This document shows, piece after piece, positions 62,561 to 64,000 of a stretch of DNA of 64,000 bases; positions within the stretch are counted from its first letter, which is position 1, and the number at the start of each line of letters is the position of its first letter. Source of the DNA: Bacteroidota bacterium (GTDB lineage Bacteria > Bacteroidota > Ignavibacteria > Tepidaquicellales > Tepidaquicellaceae); the NCBI GenBank assembly GCA_018266835.1, contig JAFDZP010000002.1:1463302-1527301 (forward strand). Reading direction: 5' to 3'. Made by a program: the position numbers and the translations under genes. The notes beneath the pieces are model-generated. The model saw only the letters and a list, made by a program, of their open reading frames with translations. It had not been told where the DNA came from and ran no database searches.

Positions 62561-62880
62561 TCAAATAATTTTTATATTAATTTTTCCAAATTTATAACAA
62601 TTCTTAATTATTACATAAGGTTTTTTTTTAAAATTTAATTGTTTAATTAATATCATCTTTTTTGTCTCACTAAATTCTCCGCTTATAATTTTGTAAAAAT
62701 ATATTCCTGATGGTAAATTCCTTATATCAAAATTAACTTCGTATTTTCCTGAAATTTTTTCTTCATTCACCGGCTCTTTTATTACACTTCCAAGTAAATT
62801 ATACACAACTATTTTTATCTGTCCGTCCTTCGGAATGCTGTAGTTTATTTTTGTTGCAGGGTTTTGCCGAAGATAAGAAT
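62561..62880 (-). pseudogene. Truncated T9SS sorting domain remnant
   Basis: The minus-strand frame gives QNPATKINYSIPKDGQIKI, then VVYNLLGSVIKEP and NLPSGIYFYKIISG...KKMILIK, a complete-looking T9SS C-terminal sorting domain that has lost its carrier. The expected NPF-N-P start is partly missing and the frame meets a stop soon upstream, where a CCCTATTAG repeat sits. It is the 3' end of a former secreted-protein gene. Confidence 0.6.
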
Positions 62881-62898
62881 AAAATAATAAAAGTAATT

Positions 62899-62920
62899 TC
62901 CCTATTAGCAGGAATAGGGA
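62899..62920. repeat. CCCTATT palindrome
   Basis: TCCCTATT-AGCAGG-AATAGGGA, perfect 8-bp arms. A related CCCTATTAGCAGG string is near 38708 and CCCTATTAG near 14494. It lies right at the broken end of the sorting-domain remnant. Confidence 0.5.
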
Positions 62921-63034
62921 TGAAAAGCTTTACCGGAAATTATTTTATTCCTATATTATTGGAGCGCGGACACACAGGAAAGTTTAATTGAGTTCTTCAC
63001 AAAATCCGTCAAAAACCCGTCATTTCAGGTGATA

Positions 63035-63063
63035 AAAAAAAATGGTGTTGTAAAAACAACACC
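63035..63063 (-). terminator. Orphan minus-strand terminator
   Basis: Stem GGTGTTGT / ACAACACC with AAAA loop; on the minus strand followed by ATTTTTTTTT. No minus-strand gene is visible upstream of it in the window. Confidence 0.6.
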
Positions 63064-63183
63064 GGAGTTTCTAAAACCCGACATTTTCCCGACTTTTTGA
63101 AAACATATTCTTCATTTAATTTTTATTTAAAAATATTTTGATTAATTTTCCTGTACAAACTATTTAACCAAAACCATAATAAT

Positions 63184-63747
63184 ATGAAAAAATTAATTTA
63201 TCTCTTTTCATTTTTGATGCTGATACCATTTTCAGCGTCAGCTCTAAAAGCACAAAGCCAGGACGACATGAAAAAATGGGCAGACGCCATGACTCCGGGC
63301 GAAGTTCAAAAAGGAATGGCAAAAATGACAGGTGACTGGAAGTTCACATCAAAATTCTGGATGGCTCCGGGACAGGAACCAATGGTCAGCGACGGCACAG
63401 CACGCTATGATATGCTCCTCGGCGGAAGATACCTTCAATTAAAGGTAAACGGAAATATGATGGGAATGCCTTTTGAAGGAATCGGAATAACAGGTTACAA
63501 CAACGTATCAAAGATGTATGAAAGCTCATGGATAGATAATTTCGGAACCGGTGTAATGTATATGACAGGAACAGCCGATGATAAAGGAGTAATTACTATG
63601 ACAGGTTCAATGGTTGACCCGCTTACAGGTAAATCACAAATGGAGAAACAAGTATTAAGACAGGACGGCGATAAATTTATAATGGAAATGTATGATAACA
63701 AAGGCGGTACAGAAGTGAAAACAATGGAAATAACTTACTGGAAATAA
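63184..63747 (+). CDS. Exported DUF1579 protein
   Basis: 187 residues. Signal peptide ending LKAQS. DUF1579 landmarks: DDMKKWADAMTPGEVQKGMAKMTGDWKF, DGTARYDMLLGGRYLQLKVNG, GITGYNNVSKMYESSWIDNFGTGVMYMTG and a final KTMEITYWK. Family of unknown function, small beta-barrel. Followed by a strong terminator and then a second copy (63850). Confidence 0.88.
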   Translation: MKKLIYLFSFLMLIPFSASALKAQSQDDMKKWADAMTPGEVQKGMAKMTGDWKFTSKFWMAPGQEPMVSDGTARYDMLLGGRYLQLKVNGNMMGMPFEGIGITGYNNVSKMYESSWIDNFGTGVMYMTGTADDKGVITMTGSMVDPLTGKSQMEKQVLRQDGDKFIMEMYDNKGGTEVKTMEITYWK

Positions 63748-63761
63748 TTTAACATAACTTC

Positions 63762-63790
63762 AGGGACGTCTTCAGGCGTCCCTAATTTTT
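63762..63790 (+). terminator. Rho-independent terminator
   Basis: Stem AGGGACG / CGTCCCT, loop TCTTCAGG, followed by AATTTTT. Confidence 0.8.
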
Positions 63791-63849
63791 ATAACTCCGT
63801 CCCCGGCTAATCAATCGAAAAATAAACTCATTAACAAAATTCTTTTATC

Positions 63850-64000
63850 ATGAAAAAATCAGTTAATCTTTTTTCGTTTATTGTATTACTTTTTTTATCT
63901 GCATCTGTTTTGAAAGCACAGAGCGCAGATGACATGAAAAAATGGGCAGACGCAATGACTCCCGGAGAGCAGCAAAAAGGAATGGCTAAGATGACGGGCG
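63850..64000 (+). CDS. Second exported DUF1579 protein (cut by window edge)
   Basis: Starts at ATG 63850 and runs off the right edge after 50 codons. The visible part is a signal peptide (ending LKAQ) and SADDMKKWADAMTPGEQQKGMAKMTG, nearly identical to the start of the preceding gene, so a tandem duplication. It comes after the terminator at 63762, so it probably has its own promoter. Confidence 0.8.
   Translation, partial: MKKSVNLFSFIVLLFLSASVLKAQSADDMKKWADAMTPGEQQKGMAKMTG

Larger units (their letters stand above)
62172..63183. other. Degraded, gene-poor region
   Basis: About 1 kb without an intact gene in standard terms. It holds a zinc-ribbon frame without an ATG (62327-62491), a truncated T9SS sorting domain (62561-62880), a repeat palindrome (62899-62920) and two hairpins (62235-62276, 63035-63063). 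Confidence 0.6.

Overview
The window is AT-rich and dense with genes, and reads as a chromosomal segment of a Bacteroidota/Ignavibacteria-type Gram-negative bacterium. The evidence is type IX secretion (T9SS) C-terminal sorting domains with an NPFNPTTTI-type start on secreted proteins (5640-7340, 18507-20564, remnant at 62561-62880), families typical of that group (DUF5916, GWxTD, DUF2851, ABC-F, OMP85), weak Shine-Dalgarno sequences and several TTG starts. I see no rRNA, tRNA, CRISPR array, integrase or IS transposase. Phylum placement is inference from gene content.

Layout. 1-7803: envelope and secreted proteins (RsiV/DUF3298-like, DUF5916 outer-membrane protein, ABC-F ATPase, T9SS metzincin protease between two small exported proteins). 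8049-9743: Tat-exported Rieske protein plus a beta-barrel with one c-type heme motif. 10118-14458: nitrosative-stress/redox block with ric/ytfE, a c-type cytochrome, an ECF sigma factor, a DoxX-like protein, a Crp/Fnr regulator and a SemiSWEET. 14696-21322: glycyl-tRNA synthetase, AraC regulator, duplicated-motif aspartic protease, VIT/VWA T9SS protein, HAD phosphatase. 21444-32632: eleven tightly packed co-directional genes (mtaB, sixA, ABC ATPase, enoyl-CoA hydratase, aminotransferase, DUF192, gluzincin-like protein, MBL exonuclease, ATP-dependent DNA ligase, DUF423, OMP85). 32642-39998: DUF2851, TPR lipoprotein, DUF58, GWxTD, rimO, DinB, SprT-like. 40217-44196: two D-Ala-D-Ala-ligase-like ATP-grasp enzymes, a GNAT acetyltransferase and a lysine-2,3-aminomutase-like radical SAM enzyme; this is the best candidate for an undescribed small-molecule pathway. 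44274-46045: a two-gene restriction-modification unit (HaeIII-like nuclease with an adenine methylase). 46227-48916: ECF sigma envelope-stress operon. 48994-52361: nrfHA ammonia-forming nitrite reductase and a porin. 52452-61734: GT39-like transferase, ECF sigma factor, mutS, a tandem pair of unknown membrane-anchored proteins, HtrA-TPR protease. 61818-64000: a degraded region, then tandem DUF1579 genes, the last cut by the window edge.

The clearest regulatory link is a perfect palindrome TTGACTTAAGTCAA (TTGA-N6-TCAA, FNR/DNR type) present upstream of both ric (12249-12262) and nrfH (52397-52410). The Crp/Fnr protein at 13507-14205 has the FNR-type recognition helix E-T-L-S-R and no N-terminal cysteines, so a DNR-like regulon joining NO-damage repair to nitrite ammonification is a testable inference. 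Intergenic space carries several families of short palindromic repeats: GC-rich CCCCTCC/GGAGGGG elements, an AACTTACG hairpin, and CCCTATTAG motifs.
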